A stretch of 40,000 nt of DNA. It comes from Glandiceps talaboti. Lineage: Eukaryota; Hemichordata; Enteropneusta; Spengelidae. Location of the stretch: the NCBI RefSeq assembly GCF_964340395.1, contig NC_135559.1, positions 1,622,501 through 1,662,500 of the forward strand. The letters are read 5' to 3'. Numbering within the stretch: position 1 is the stretch's first letter; each line of letters begins with the position of its first letter. The translations under genes and the position numbers were made by a program. Positions 1-10,411 of the stretch are shown piece by piece. A model generated the notes under the pieces. The model saw nothing but the letters and a program-made list of their open reading frames with translations, was not told the DNA's origin and searched no databases.

Positions 1-859
1 TTGAAAACTAGAGCAACGAAGAAAACGGGGCAAGAGGTCAAAGAAAGTAACAATTTTGTTTGGATATTTACATAAGAACAATACAATCTTGTACACTGCT
101 AAAAATAGATGTCTCGGCGTTGAATCAGTTGAATGGAGAAAGCTCGAGGCAGTAAATCCGCAGAGACGCGACGTTACACAGTCTACTTTAATTTAATGGT
201 TAACAAATTGAACATTGACTGAACCTGAAAATGTACAGTTTTGAAATAATCCTGACGCACTTGACTGATGGTTAAAAGTTAATTATAAATTGGTGTTGCT
301 TGATTCAACGAGAGCAGGACGCTGACGGCTCGTTGCATGGGAGAACTTGTACGTTATCAGCCATGGCCAGTGATGTTGAAGCCACTGATCGATCGTTGCT
401 TTCGATCGCAAGGTCATCAGTGGAATTATTTGGACTACTGTAACCCAAACTATTGTACAGGATACCTGACATACCTTTACTCTGAGGAAGTGTTAACTTA
501 TTTGGTATAAGAACGAACACTAGCTTCTTTTTTGTGAGTACTATTCATATGCTAGTTTAGGGGCCCATTTTACCACTGCCAGCCGTGGTAAAATGGGATT
601 TTACCACAGTTATTATCCAATCAGAATGGCCCATAGTAGCATGATATAATATAATTCAAGTTTTAGCGTCACTTGTTTCATGGAACCATGCTTGTTTCAT
701 GTGTCAAGGAAACTCATAATTATGCATGACCTATTGTTATCTTAGGACTCTCACCATGTTTACTTGGCGTTATTTTGTATTGTAATTTAGTTATTGCATG
801 AATCACAGACAAGTAAGAAACTTGTGTGTGCATGAATGTATTAGGAAAGACCATGGAGG
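1..859. other. Upstream or intronic stretch before the oxidase exons, no gene seen
   Basis: I find no exon with an N-terminal laccase signature (a PGP-type motif just before the first copper motif) here, so this is probably part of the oxidase's first visible intron or its 5' flank. The only open frame, 520-305 on the minus strand, is short, matches nothing I know and has no supporting signals. The one structured item is a 13-bp perfect inverted repeat, listed separately. Confidence 0.4.
564..597. repeat. 13-bp perfect hairpin
   Basis: CCCATTTTACCAC (564-576) and GTGGTAAAATGGG (585-597) are perfect reverse complements around an 8-nt loop. A further TTTTACCAC follows at about 600, and a stretch ending in an ATGG-type sequence follows at about 630. 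This could be the remains of a short MITE, but no ends or target duplication are clear. Confidence 0.6.
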
Positions 860-920
860 TACATACATACATACATACATACATACATACATACATACAT
901 ACATACATACATACATACAT

Positions 921-957
<37 letters not shown>

Positions 958-1013
958 TACATACATACATACATACATACATACATACATACATACATAC
1001 ATACATACATACA

Positions 1014-1043
<30 letters not shown>
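860..1043. repeat. (ATAC)n microsatellite with internal (AC)n block
   Basis: A nearly pure tetranucleotide tract of about 184 bp is interrupted once by an AC dinucleotide block at about 936-957. Open frames through it on both strands (Tyr-Ile-His-Thr or Met-Tyr-Val-Cys repeats) are artefacts of a repeat without stop codons. Confidence 0.97.
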
Positions 1044-1044
<1 letters not shown>

Positions 1045-1049
1045 CAAAT

Positions 1050-1300
1050 TCTTTTATTGAATTTTGCAGTTTTTCTTTTTACATCAACCTTAAATTTCGC
1101 CCTTTTTAAGTAAGCATTGTTTTTATTAGCATTATTTTCTTATTCAAACATTTATCTATTTTACTAGCGTATTACACATATTTTGTATAGTTTCAAGTTA
1201 CATCTGTATTTTAAAATTCCAGTCTGTGTATTGTTATGGAAAGCGCACTGAGACGCAGTGTAGTGCGCTCTTTTATAAGAAATAAATTATTATTATTATT
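1050..1300 (+). mobile_element. LINE 3' tail (CR1/L2-like), copy 1
   Basis: The stretch ends in a stem-loop, AGCGCACT (1242-1249) pairing with AGTGCGCT (1262-1269) around a GAGACGCAGTGT loop. AATAAA and a (TTA)n tail follow. The same layout occurs at 5158-5215 and 26953-27012, and at the last site it follows a recognisable reverse-transcriptase C-terminus, so I read this as a 5'-truncated non-LTR retrotransposon end. The upstream boundary is a guess. Confidence 0.6.
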
Positions 1301-1831
1301 ATTGTTATTTCTAACTTATATGAAAATAGCATGTATAGGTAAAGTATTTACATAATTCTTCAGTAGAATACACACACAATACCTTGCAGGAAATCATAGT
1401 GACTATTGAACGAGTTTCTCTTGGTCACCTATGACAAACGTTCACGTGATATCTGGTTGTTATGGTACCTACATCTCAGTCTCAAAATTTTGTAAGAAAT
1501 TTTTTCAAGCTTACACTACAATATTTGGTCATAGGTTTGGAATTCCTTCTATTTAAACCAGCTTTGATAAAACCACTTATGGCATTATGATGTACATTTT
1601 CGAGACTTCCAATGACAATAACTATTATTTGTGAACAAAAGCCTGTGGTGTTTTTTTCTAGTGAGAGTGGAAAATATTTATCTTCTGAAAACGTACGTGC
1701 GAACACACACACTAAATTAATTAAAGTGTCCTTTATAATTTGCAAACAAAAGAAAAGATTTGGTAATTCCTGTTCGTATCTTATGCGTTGATGTTTATTC
1801 TTCTTCTATTCATTATTCTAATTATTATCAG

Positions 1832-2744
1832 GTCTGTCAGGGAGATCAAATCAAAGTCAAGGTCACAAATCGTCTCGAGAACAATGAAGGTATTGCCATT
1901 CATTGGCATGGACAACATATGAAGGGTTACCAACACATGGATGGAACGGTCATGATAACACAGTGTCCAATTACCTATGGAAGCACATTTATCTATGATT
2001 TTCCGGCCGAAACGTATGGCACACATTGGTGGCATGCCCACTCAGGACTACAACGAGGAGATGGTATATTCGGTCCGATGGTCATCCGACAGCCTGCTAT
2101 TGACGATCCCCACAGCGACCTCTACGATGAAGATCTTTCCGGACATACCGTTTTAATGAGCGACTGGTTAGACCAAATAACCATGCAAAAGTTTGCCGCC
2201 CATCACCATGACAACGGTGACAATAAACCCGAGGCTATGCTGATTAATGGGAAGGGAAAGAGGGCAGAATTTGAGGATGAATCTGAAGCTAAGTACTTTA
2301 CACCAAGGGAAGTGTTCAGTGTTGAACAGGGTAAACGATACAGATTTCGTATGATGAGTAACGCCATCACTTTTTGTCCAATGCAAGTATCTGTTGATAA
2401 TCATACGCTGCTTGTCATTGCAAGCGATGGTAACCCATTTGATCCATACATGACTGATGTGTTAATAGTTTATGGAGGCGAGTCGTATGATTTCATACTC
2501 CAGGCAAATCAAAGTATTGGAAACTATTGGTTTCGGGTTAAAGGACTTGGGGACTGTTCCAACAAGAGAGCTGAAGATTTAGCCATACTTAGGTACATCG
2601 GTGCAAGTGAGGACGACCCGCCGGCACCCGAAAAGTATGAATCTGATGATCCAAATGCTCCGGAAAATGTCGGAACGATTCTGAACCCATTTAATACCGT
2701 GGCGAGCGAAACAGAAATTCCAATTGCACATTTGAATTCAACAG
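1832..2744 (+). CDS. Oxidase exon A: first two copper motifs
   Basis: The acceptor is TTATTATCAG at 1822-1831. The exon opens with VCQGD and carries HWHG and HWWHAHSG, so it covers cupredoxin domain 1 and most of domain 2. The ATG at 1760 sits in the preceding intron and is not the start. The donor GTTGGT begins at 2745 and leaves one base that completes a GAA codon with the next exon. Confidence 0.9.
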
Positions 2745-5700
2745 GTTGGTGACAGAAAGTATGTATGTATGTATGTATGTATGTATGTATGTATGTATGT
2801 ATGTATGTATGTATGTATGTATGTATGTATGTATGTATGTATGTATGTATGTATGTGTGTGTGTATGTATGTATGTATGTATGTATGTATGTGTGTGTGT
2901 ATGTATGTGTGTGTATGTATGTATGTATGTACGTACGTACGTGTGTGTGTGTATGTATGTATGTATGTATGTATGTATGCATGTATGTATGTGTGTGTAT
3001 GTGTGTATGTATGTATATGTGTGTATGTGTGTTTGTATGTATGTATGTATGTATGTATGTATGTATGTATGTACGTACGTACGTACGTACGTATGTATGT
3101 ATGTATGTATGTATGTATGTATGTAGGTAGGTATGTATGTATGTATGTATGTATGTATGTACGTACGTACGTATGTATGTATGGATGGATGGATGGATGT
3201 CTTTGCAATTTCTTTTTGGCTGTTGTGTTTACTGTCGTTTGTTGTTTTGTGAGCGCTCGTTACAGACATCTGACACATTGCCATAAGTTTTCCCGAACCA
3301 CACGAGACCTTTGAACTCAACCAATGAAAACGCGGAATACACCGAAATATATGTGTACACTCTTTGTTCGAAAAGTGCACGAGCACAGAGCACAGACAAC
3401 AATGTTATCTGTATTGTTTGGTGGTTCTCTTTCTTTTAATTTCGAACGTTGAGTGTTATAGTGTAAGACGGATTCTGGTTGACTACTCGTAAGTACGAGA
3501 TTGAGTTCGGGAAACCTATGGTATTGTGGTAGAAGGATGTAGCGAGCGCTCACAAAAGAACAAACGACAGTAAACGTAACAGCCAAAAAGAGAAATCGTG
3601 TACACTACATCGGATCTAATCAGATAGTGATTTATACAGTGGTTTATATCGTAAATCTTATTTATAGAACCAAATGATGTGACGTCAGAGAGGGTTGATA
3701 AGAAGATTTATCTGGCTATGGAGTTTAATAAAATAGACAATTATCATTTCCATGATCCGGATTACTATCCTATTAGATCCCTAGAAACCAGTCACCATCT
3801 GTATTCTACACAAATCAACGACGTTGCATTTCGACATGCGTCATCCCCTCTCCTCACACAGTCCAGCGAGCTCCCACCTGGCGAGATTTGTACTCCCGAG
3901 ACTTTATCCACAAGAAATTGCACAGCTGAATTTTGTGAATGTACACATGTCCATGAAGTGGAACTGGGTCAGGTAAGAAATACAAAAAGTCGAAAAGTAT
4001 TTGAAGATATACGTTCAACCTCAGACCACTATAGAGAAAGTGGTCTGAGGTTGAACTTGAACAAAATAAAAATTCACAAAACACACACACACACACACAC
4101 ACACGCGCGCGCACACACACACATATACATATACATACATACAAGCGACGAAATATACATTTGTGTTCGTTTTCTACAATATATTAATCACTATGTATGT
4201 ATGTATGTATGTATGTATGTATGTATGTATGTATTCACTCATTCATTCGTTCGTTCGTTCGTTCGTTCATTCATTCATTCATAGGTTGTTGAATTAATTA
4301 TCGCCGATGAGGGCGTAACATGGAATTCCAATCACCCGATGCATCTCCATGGACATTCATTCCGTGTTGTAGCTATTGAGAAATTGGCCGTCTCTACGAG
4401 CATAGAAGAAGTAAAGGCATTGGACGAGGCTGGTATGTAGCCCCTGTTATTAACTCAAAGTTTAGTCGAGTATCGCGAGAAAATATACCCCCACCACCAC
4501 TACCACCGCCACCCGGAATAGAAGTAGAACGTTTTTCAACGATAGTGCTTGTTAACAATTTAGTGTTTTGTTGAGATCCTTTGTATGTATCTAGGCGGCA
4601 TAACATGATTGGTCGTGAATTAACCCACCTTAGCTATCCGGTCAAATTATTCTTAAAGAAAAATTAATGTGTTATTAATATTTTTAATTACTTTCCTTGT
4701 ACAGGTCAGATTAATCGTAAATTGGACAGAGCAATTAAAAAAGACACTGTTACTGTACCCGACGGAGGCTTCTCGGTTATCCGTTTCCATGCCAACAATC
4801 CCGGGTTTTGGTTTTTGCACTGCCATCTGGAGTTCCATATGGAGGTATGAAATAATGGTTATGAAATTAATCAATATCAATACTTCACAAAATGTACTTT
4901 AAACATTCATATTTCTTAGAAACTTAACGGATTTAATTTTATTTACAATTAATATATTGGCAAGCTCTTTGTTTCACTTTCTTAAGACAATTTGTGAATC
5001 AACTAAAATACTCGTCAGCACATTCAATGATATAAATACACACTGGGTAGAACTCGGAATGATGAAGACTCCTTTTATCGTCAATTTAGTCTCCTATACT
5101 TTGTAATTTTTATCATTGTAAATTGTTGTAATTGTTATTTTAGCCTTAGCATTGTAAAGAGCACTGAGACGTAGTTTAGTTTGCGTTTAATAAAACAAAT
5201 TTTTATTATTTATGAATAATGTAACTTGAGGTTACATATATATCACACACATTTTCATAAGATTGAAAAAACACTCCTGAGTACTTTATCACTATGTGTA
5301 TGATATAAGAACTGTGGTGTATGATATAAGAACTATGGTGTATGATATAAGAACTATGGTGTATGATATAAGAACTATGGTGTATGATATAAGAACTGTG
5401 GTGTATGATATAAGAACTGTGGTGTATGATATAAGAACTATGGTGTATGATATAAGAACTATGGTGTATGATATAAGAACTGTGGTGTATGATATAAGAA
5501 CTACGGTGTATGATATAAGAACTACGGTGTATGATATAAGAACTATGGTGTATGATATAAGAACTATGGTGGATGATATAAGAACTATGGTGTATGATAT
5601 AAGAACTGTGGGTATGATATAAGAACTATGGTGTATGATATAAGAACTATGGTGTATGATATAAGAACTATGGTGTATGATATACGAACTATGGTGGATG

Positions 5701-6588
5701 ATATCAGAACTATGGTGTATGATATAAGAACTGTGGTGTATGATATAAGAACTATGGTGGATGGTATAAGAACTATGGTTCAATGGTGTATGATATAAGA
5801 ACTGTGGGTATGATATAAGAACTGTGGTGTATGATATAAGGATTATGGTGTATGATATAACAACTATGGTGTATGATATAACAACGGTAGTGTATGATAT
5901 AAGATCTGTAGTGTATGATATAAGATCTGTAGTGTATGATATAAGGACTGTGGTGTATGATATAAGAACTATGGTGTATGATATAAGAACTGGGGTATGA
6001 TATAAGGATTATGGTATATGATATAAGAACTACGGTGTATGATATAAGAACTATGGTGTATGATATAACAACGGTAGTGTATGATATAAGATCTGTAGTG
6101 TATGATATAAGATCTGTAGTGTATGATATAACAACTATGGTTATAGAACTGGTCACTGTCGATAGAGTTGTCGTCACTCAAAATTACTTTTCCCCGTAAA
6201 GACGTTCTCGTTATTATTTTACTTTAATACAACATTCATCCATCATACTTGGAGAATGCAGTACAACTTTGATCAGAAAATTGTCATATAAATCCATTTT
6301 ATTTATTCGTCCTGTATCTAATGTAAAACCAAAGTGATTTATTGATGGGTTTTTTTTCTTTATTTGCAGATCGGCATGTCTGTTGTAATCAAAGTCGGAT
6401 CCGATGATGATATGCCATCAGTACCGGAAGGTTTCCCGCGCTGTAATAATTGGCCGCAGACGAATTCGAACCCACCTCCAAAGGAATGTCCACCTACAAC
6501 TGGTGCAGCTACAGTTAATATTGCAACTAAGTCCGTCGTTATTTTTCTAACAATAATTTTGACAACAATGGCAGCACTCTTTTACTAA
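1832..6588 (+). CDS. Laccase-type multicopper oxidase, 5'-partial, five visible exons
   Basis: This is a copper enzyme of the animal laccase family, which oxidises phenols and similar substrates with reduction of O2 to water. The exons are 1832-2744, 3668-3972, 4285-4432, 4705-4844 and 6370-6588. Every junction has AG/GT ends and the join is in frame, giving 574 residues and a stop. Copper motifs, numbered from the first visible codon: HWHG 24-27, HWWHAH 65-70, HPMHLHGH 423-430 and [12 protein letters not shown] 494-505, the last with Met505 as a Met-type axial ligand of the T1 copper. The C-terminus has a GAA-type small-residue site near 547-549 and a hydrophobic tail (558-574) with nothing after it, which suggests a GPI signal or a membrane tail. 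The N-terminus (signal peptide and start of cupredoxin domain 1, roughly 100 residues or more in relatives) is absent and probably lies upstream of the window. An AATAAA lies at 7112. The physiological substrate cannot be deduced. Confidence 0.92.
2758..3200. repeat. (GTAT)n microsatellite with (GT)n and (GTAC)n blocks
   Basis: About 440 bp of compound tetranucleotide repeat starts 13 bp after the oxidase exon A donor. GTAC blocks interrupt it at about 2930, 3072 and 3160, and (GGAT)n ends it near 3181-3198. Open frames of up to about 230 codons run through it on both strands; I treat them as artefacts. Confidence 0.97.
3207..3597. mobile_element. Element with ~90-bp terminal inverted repeats (MITE-like) in an oxidase intron
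   Basis: The left arm from about 3207 (starting AATTTCTTTTTGGCTGTTG) matches the reverse complement of the right arm ending at about 3597, with shared blocks including TTTACTGTCGTTTGTT and TTTTGTGAGCGCTCG. The arms are roughly 85-90 bp and about 80% identical by eye. The interior has no convincing coding sequence. I could not fix a target-site duplication, because the left edge abuts the microsatellite. Confidence 0.75.
3668..3972 (+). CDS. Oxidase exon B: linker and domain 3 start
   Basis: The acceptor is TTTATAG ending at 3667. The translation runs from the split Glu codon through the LLTQ and CECTH segments that precede the third copper motif in animal laccases. The donor is GTAAGA at 3973, in phase 0. 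A CRE-like TGACGTCA lies inside the coding sequence and is probably coincidental. Confidence 0.85.
4013..4056. repeat. 18-bp perfect inverted repeat in oxidase intron
   Basis: GTTCAACCTCAGACCACT (4013-4030) and AGTGGTCTGAGGTTGAAC (4039-4056) are exact reverse complements around the 8-nt loop ATAGAGAA. The hairpin begins 41 bp after the exon B donor, so it would form in the pre-mRNA. Confidence 0.9.
4081..4284. repeat. Compound (AC)n, (TATG)n and (TTCR)n tracts up to a splice acceptor
   Basis: The tracts are AC/GC dinucleotides at 4081-4125, TATG at about 4193-4233, and TTCA/TTCG at about 4236-4281. The last of these runs straight into the AG acceptor at 4283-4284, so the pyrimidine tract of exon C is itself a microsatellite. 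Confidence 0.95.
4285..4432 (+). CDS. Oxidase exon C: third copper motif
   Basis: This exon encodes [10 protein letters not shown] and then [13 protein letters not shown], the motif that carries T1, T2 and T3 copper ligands. The donor is GTATGT at 4433, and the Gly codon is split with the next exon. Confidence 0.9.
4705..4844 (+). CDS. Oxidase exon D: fourth copper motif
   Basis: The acceptor is TTGTACAG ending at 4704. The exon encodes [16 protein letters not shown] and [13 protein letters not shown]. The donor is GTATGA at 4845, in phase 0. Confidence 0.9.
5100..5215 (+). mobile_element. LINE 3' tail, copy 2 (decayed), inside an oxidase intron
   Basis: ATTGTAAAGAGCACTGAGAC at about 5151-5170, followed by TTTAATAAAAC and an ATT-rich tail, matches the 3' ends at 1242-1300 and 26953-27012. 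The right half of the stem has lost pairing, as expected of an old copy. Confidence 0.5.
5298..6140. repeat. 21-bp minisatellite, about 40 copies
   Basis: The unit is TATGATATAAGAACTRTGGTG with small variants (ACGG, ATCTGTAG, ACAACGG). It fills most of the last oxidase intron. Unit length is a multiple of three, so all-frame peptides such as VYDIRTM repeats appear; they are artefacts. A multi-unit block with the ACAACGGTAG and AGATCTGTAG variants occurs twice, at about 5870-5945 and 6055-6128, so larger blocks have been duplicated. Confidence 0.97.
6370..6588 (+). CDS. Oxidase exon E: axial Met and C-terminal anchor
   Basis: The acceptor is TATTTGCAG ending at 6369. The exon begins IGM, completing the T1 copper site, then a linker with Cys and Pro, and ends in a hydrophobic tail and TAA at 6586-6588. 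Confidence 0.88.
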   Translation: MGMSVVIKVGSDDDMPSVPEGFPRCNNWPQTNSNPPPKECPPTTGAATVNIATKSVVIFLTIILTTMAALFY

Positions 6589-8158
6589 CGTGATGTCTAC
6601 AACAACAGAGATAGAAAATATACAGTTTGGGGAGTTTATACTAACTTTGTATCTGTGAAAGACATCGCTAGTCATCATACGACCACATCAAATTGTTTGT
6701 TGATTGCCAGAACTTATGAGTAGGCACATTACATTTTAGGCATTTTGTCCAAGCCCTGGTTAACTATTGTGATCGCGTTTGAAAGTTGGAGGTAGGAAGA
6801 AAGAGGATGTTTCAATGATAATATACTACTTATAAAGCCTGTAAAATATAGACATTTTAATGTTGCGTTGGCTTTCCGACCCCCCCCCCCACAAAAAAAA
6901 CCCACAAAAAACACCACAAAACAAAGCAAAAAAAAACAGTACAGTATAGATCCACCCATGAAAGTCCAAAACTGTTCATTTTTCACTGAAAATACCCTAA
7001 AAGTCTGTTGTGTCAAATCCCCAATTGGCAAGAAATATTGACGCTATAAACTAATGTACAACTTTGTTTTCCTGTGTTTGTTATTCACAAAAACTAACTC
7101 AAAATTAATTTAATAAAATTAAGTTACTTATTTACTAAACCTCGGGAGGGCGACGTCATCAATCAAAAGTCTTGTTAATTATTTATATTTATCAGAGCAT
7201 TTTATGAATTATTCCCTACCATGCCATGTCAAATATACTGAATGTGTCTTCTTTTAGACCTGTACACTTAGAGATCTAAACGAAAAGTTTGACATGTAAC
7301 TAAGATATTAAAATAATAAATGGAATAACATAACTATAATCCATCAGGATTGAAAATTCAATAAAACAGCTATATGGTCCGTCAACATCCGTATTTCACC
7401 GAAGTTCTACTATTATTCTGAGTTCAAAAATAAAAACACGTCTTGTAATTTGAACATATAGTGCGCCATCTATCGACACCAAAACAGTTTTATCTGAGTT
7501 GGTGCATGATGTACAGAATTAATTATGCAATCATAACTACAGAACTAATTATTCCTTTATAATTATAAGCACATAATTAATTCATAACTACACAATTTGT
7601 GAATCAAAGTTTAGTATTGATTATTTCTAATAAAACTTTTTTTAAACCACAATATCAATATCGCTGTGTTTTTAATTGGCTCCAAGTTGAAAGGAATTTG
7701 AATGATTGTTAGTATTTCTACCTGAATATCTAAAATTGTATCAAATTAGTGGTTAAATCATAGGTCATTCAACGAGCGAATTACATGGAAATTAAAGTTA
7801 TCTTGGCGTTTCAGTCACGGGACACGTTTTTCTTTATAAAAACATGGACGAATTTCAACTACAAGGAATGCTATGTACGAATGAAAAGACGACGTCATCG
7901 TTACTCGTTTCTTTAATTAAACCTAATGGTTACAAATCTAAAAGAAATTATAATATTCAGTACAAGTATAAACGAATATGACCGTGTTCACATTATCACA
8001 ATTTTGACACACCGCTGTAAAATTATACTTTACGTCAGTAGAACTCACAGTCGATGAATAGCCTTATTTATTTCTGTGGTATTTGTACAGAAAGGTTTAT
8101 ACATTTTCATAAATCAATCACACCGATCATTTTCACGAGAAGTAAACTTCCAAAGCTC
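6589..8158. other. Oxidase 3' UTR and intergenic sequence
   Basis: AT-rich with no plausible gene. It contains a C-run and A-rich patch at about 6880-6940 and candidate AATAAA signals at 7112 and about 7358 that could end the oxidase mRNA. Nothing else stands out. Confidence 0.6.
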
Positions 8159-8265
8159 CATACATACAGACAGACAGACAGGCAGACAGACACACAGACA
8201 GACAGACAGACAGACAGACAGACTGACAGACAGACAGACACACAGACAGACACACACACACATAC

Positions 8266-8308
<43 letters not shown>

Positions 8309-8346
8309 TGCTAGATAGACAGACAGACAGACGCACACACACATAC

Positions 8347-8377
<31 letters not shown>

Positions 8378-8422
8378 GCTAGGCAGACAGACAGACAGAC
8401 AGACAGCTAGACATACATACAT

Positions 8423-8478
<56 letters not shown>
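8159..8478. repeat. (GACA)n microsatellite, compound
   Basis: About 320 bp of GACA/AGAC repeat with short (AC)n and CATA interruptions. Open frames encoding SVCL or TDRQ repeats on both strands are artefacts. Confidence 0.97.
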
Positions 8479-9190
8479 TCCATAACTTTATAAACAAATC
8501 TACCAAGATTCCTCAATACAGTTGTGGAATTACACCACAGCAAATTATAGAATTTAACACGAGTTGGAAAACATCTATAGTAATTTGGTAGGAGACATCT
8601 TAAATATTGATAAAATGGATGACAATTCAAGGAATATGAACTTACCATAAATATATTCAGATACATGTATTGCTTATTAGTATTCAACAATTTAATCACA
8701 TAAAAAACAAATGTACATTTCACATTTGTTGTCATAGTAACACGTTTTACTAAACTGATTAACAAATAAGAGTTTCACAATCATAGGTCCTAAAGATGTA
8801 TTTAAAATATTCTTTACTTGAAAGCATTATGTAACATTGTCTCACATTAAAGTTGAACTTTGTGATGTTAATTGCAAATGAGATAAATATACTTGATGGT
8901 ATTACATGAATTATAGAACTGTATATAATAATTGTTACTATAATGAGTTACATAAAACACTGCACCGTATTAATCAATATAATAAGTCTCTCTTTATAAG
9001 ACAGTACCTCAAATACTGACATTGACAGCTGAAATTGATTTTGTTTAACCACAACTCAGAAGGTATTAAGGTCAAGTTCAGCTGAAATTGGTTATATTTA
9101 TGTTCGTTTAATTCTAAATCTGTAAGTAAAGGTTAAGGTCAAAGGTTAGGGTCAAATGTAAAGAGTCTAACAGAAAGGTCATATTCTGAC
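8479..9190. other. AT-rich intergenic stretch with a cluster of AGGTCA-type half-sites
   Basis: I see no gene. Four head-to-tail half-sites lie at 9130-9154: AGGTTA, AGGTCA, one-base spacer, AGGTTA, GGGTCA. They resemble a nuclear-receptor DR1 site and sit downstream of the receptor gene. A pair of CAGCTGAAATTG repeats lies at about 9027 and 9079. Confidence 0.4.
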
Positions 9191-9191
9191 A

Positions 9192-9245
9192 ATATAATAA
9201 TAATAATAATTTATTCAGGAACAATAGGCCATATGAATTGCTACT
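9192..9245 (-). mobile_element. Possible retroelement 3' tail, minus orientation
   Basis: Read on the minus strand, a TATGGCCTATTGTTCCTG segment is followed by AATAAATTATTATTATTAT, the usual form of a non-LTR retrotransposon or SINE end. It could also serve as a poly(A) signal for the receptor gene next to it. The identification rests on layout only. Confidence 0.35.
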
Positions 9246-9412
9246 TGAATTTATCGACTGTCTGTTTTGTTCTCGAACTACTGTACAAATGGTGGATTTA
9301 TACACCAAACATGGCCACCATTCAGTAAGAAGAAGTCATATACTCGTCAATGTTAGACAGAGAACTGTCAGTTTCCTACTATTCATTTTATACATAGCAG
9401 ACAACGTGAGCT

Positions 9413-10411
9413 TTAAATCGTTGACGTTGCTATAGAAGCAGCTGTTCCCTCAGTTTGATTATGCCTTGTACTCCCTGTGGGCTCAACTTTGATAACATTA
9501 CTTTTACAACAGAAAACTTTTAGAAAGCCACTGCGAAATTGTTGGTAGTGAAAAGCATATATAAATGGATTGGCACACATGTTGCAGAAGACAAGAACCA
9601 CGGCAGACGTGAATAATGGACCAGAGAAATCCAAAACGCCTCCTAAGTTGTATTGCAAATATGCAAATTGGTTGATGGTCCAACAAAATGTGAATGTGAG
9701 TGAAACGATAAACAGAGTTTTAGTTACGTTCTTTTTTGCCTTGTGAGTTCGTTTACTTTCATTTATGGAGTGTTTCTTTAACGTAATTAGAATTCGTGTA
9801 TATGAAAATATCATCACCGAAAGAGGTAAGAAATACAGAATTATGAAAATGCATACACCAAATATCTTTTGAACTACCTTATTTGGCCATATTGGATAAC
9901 AATACCCAAACATTAGTTTGTTGACCATCAACCAATGAAGTTCAAAAACAAATGCAGCAATCCAATTAAAAATGACGATAATGCGTGCTTTTGTGAGTGT
10001 AAATCTGTTTCGATGATATATTGAATGGACAATGGCTACATAGCGCTCTATTGTCATGGCAACTAAATTGAAAGTTGAGGCTACGAACAACCACCAAAGG
10101 AGAAATTCAGATAACCATACCTTGCACAATAAATCGCCAAGTGTACCTTTAGGTATTGTAATTGGAGGAGCAAATTTCAAAGCAAGAAAGAAACAGGAAC
10201 TCAAGAAGTCAACAATAGATTGATTCAAAATAAAAAAATTTGTCACCGTGCGCAAAGATGGAACGCGCCAAAATACAACAATTACAATGAGATTACCCAT
10301 AATGCCCAGACTCCCAAGTAAGGCATATGCACTGGGCATAAGTCTTTGTAGTAAAGATGATGACGTGGTTACAATGTCCTCAGATGTGGTTGTATAGTTC
10401 GAAGTGTTCAT
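9413..10411 (-). CDS. Rhodopsin-class (class A) G-protein-coupled receptor, single exon
   Basis: A complete 332-residue seven-helix receptor acting at the plasma membrane. Class A landmarks: N-glycosylation sites at N2 and N5; GN in TM1 (39-40); N63 and D68 in TM2; C95 with C170 for the TM3-ECL2 disulphide; ERY at 121-123 in place of DRY; W149 in TM4; P195 and Y203 in TM5; F239 and CW at 242-243 in TM6; NPFIY at 280-284 in TM7; and a double Cys at 300-301, a likely palmitoylation site. The TM6 proline that normally follows CWx is Ile245. The ATG at 10411 is followed by a short extracellular tail of normal length. TTCTTTACAG upstream (acceptor ending at about 10644) suggests a 5' UTR exon. The overall look is of a peptide-receptor-like orphan (galanin-receptor-like group); the ligand cannot be assigned. 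Confidence 0.9.
   Translation of the reverse strand: MNTSNYTTTSEDIVTTSSSLLQRLMPSAYALLGSLGIMGNLIVIVVFWRVPSLRTVTNFFILNQSIVDFLSSCFFLALKFAPPITIPKGTLGDLLCKVWLSEFLLWWLFVASTFNLVAMTIERYVAIVHSIYHRNRFTLTKARIIVIFNWIAAFVFELHWLMVNKLMFGYCYPIWPNKVVQKIFGVCIFIILYFLPLSVMIFSYTRILITLKKHSINESKRTHKAKKNVTKTLFIVSLTFTFCWTINQFAYLQYNLGGVLDFSGPLFTSAVVLVFCNMCANPFIYAFHYQQFRSGFLKVFCCKSNVIKVEPTGSTRHNQTEGTAASIATSTI

Noticed and set aside
1760-1831. ATG at 1760 as the start of the oxidase
   Set aside because: The 24 codons before VCQGD look like intron, a good acceptor ends at 1831, and the protein would lack its signal peptide and the start of domain 1.
2691-3386. Long open frames with Tyr-Ile-His-Thr or Met-Tyr-Val-Cys repeats (also at 720-1113 and 39343-39701)
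   Set aside because: They are translations of ATAC/GTAT microsatellites without stop codons; several frames are open at once and no unique domain is attached.
3679-3686. TGACGTCA as a CRE promoter element
   Set aside because: It lies within a coding exon of the oxidase and has no promoter context.
5292-6181. Repetitive frames of VYDIRTM or LISYTIV type
   Set aside because: The 21-bp unit has no stop in several frames on both strands, and the whole tract lies in an oxidase intron.
8114-8506. Cys/Ser/Val/Leu repeat frame
   Set aside because: Translation of the GACA microsatellite.
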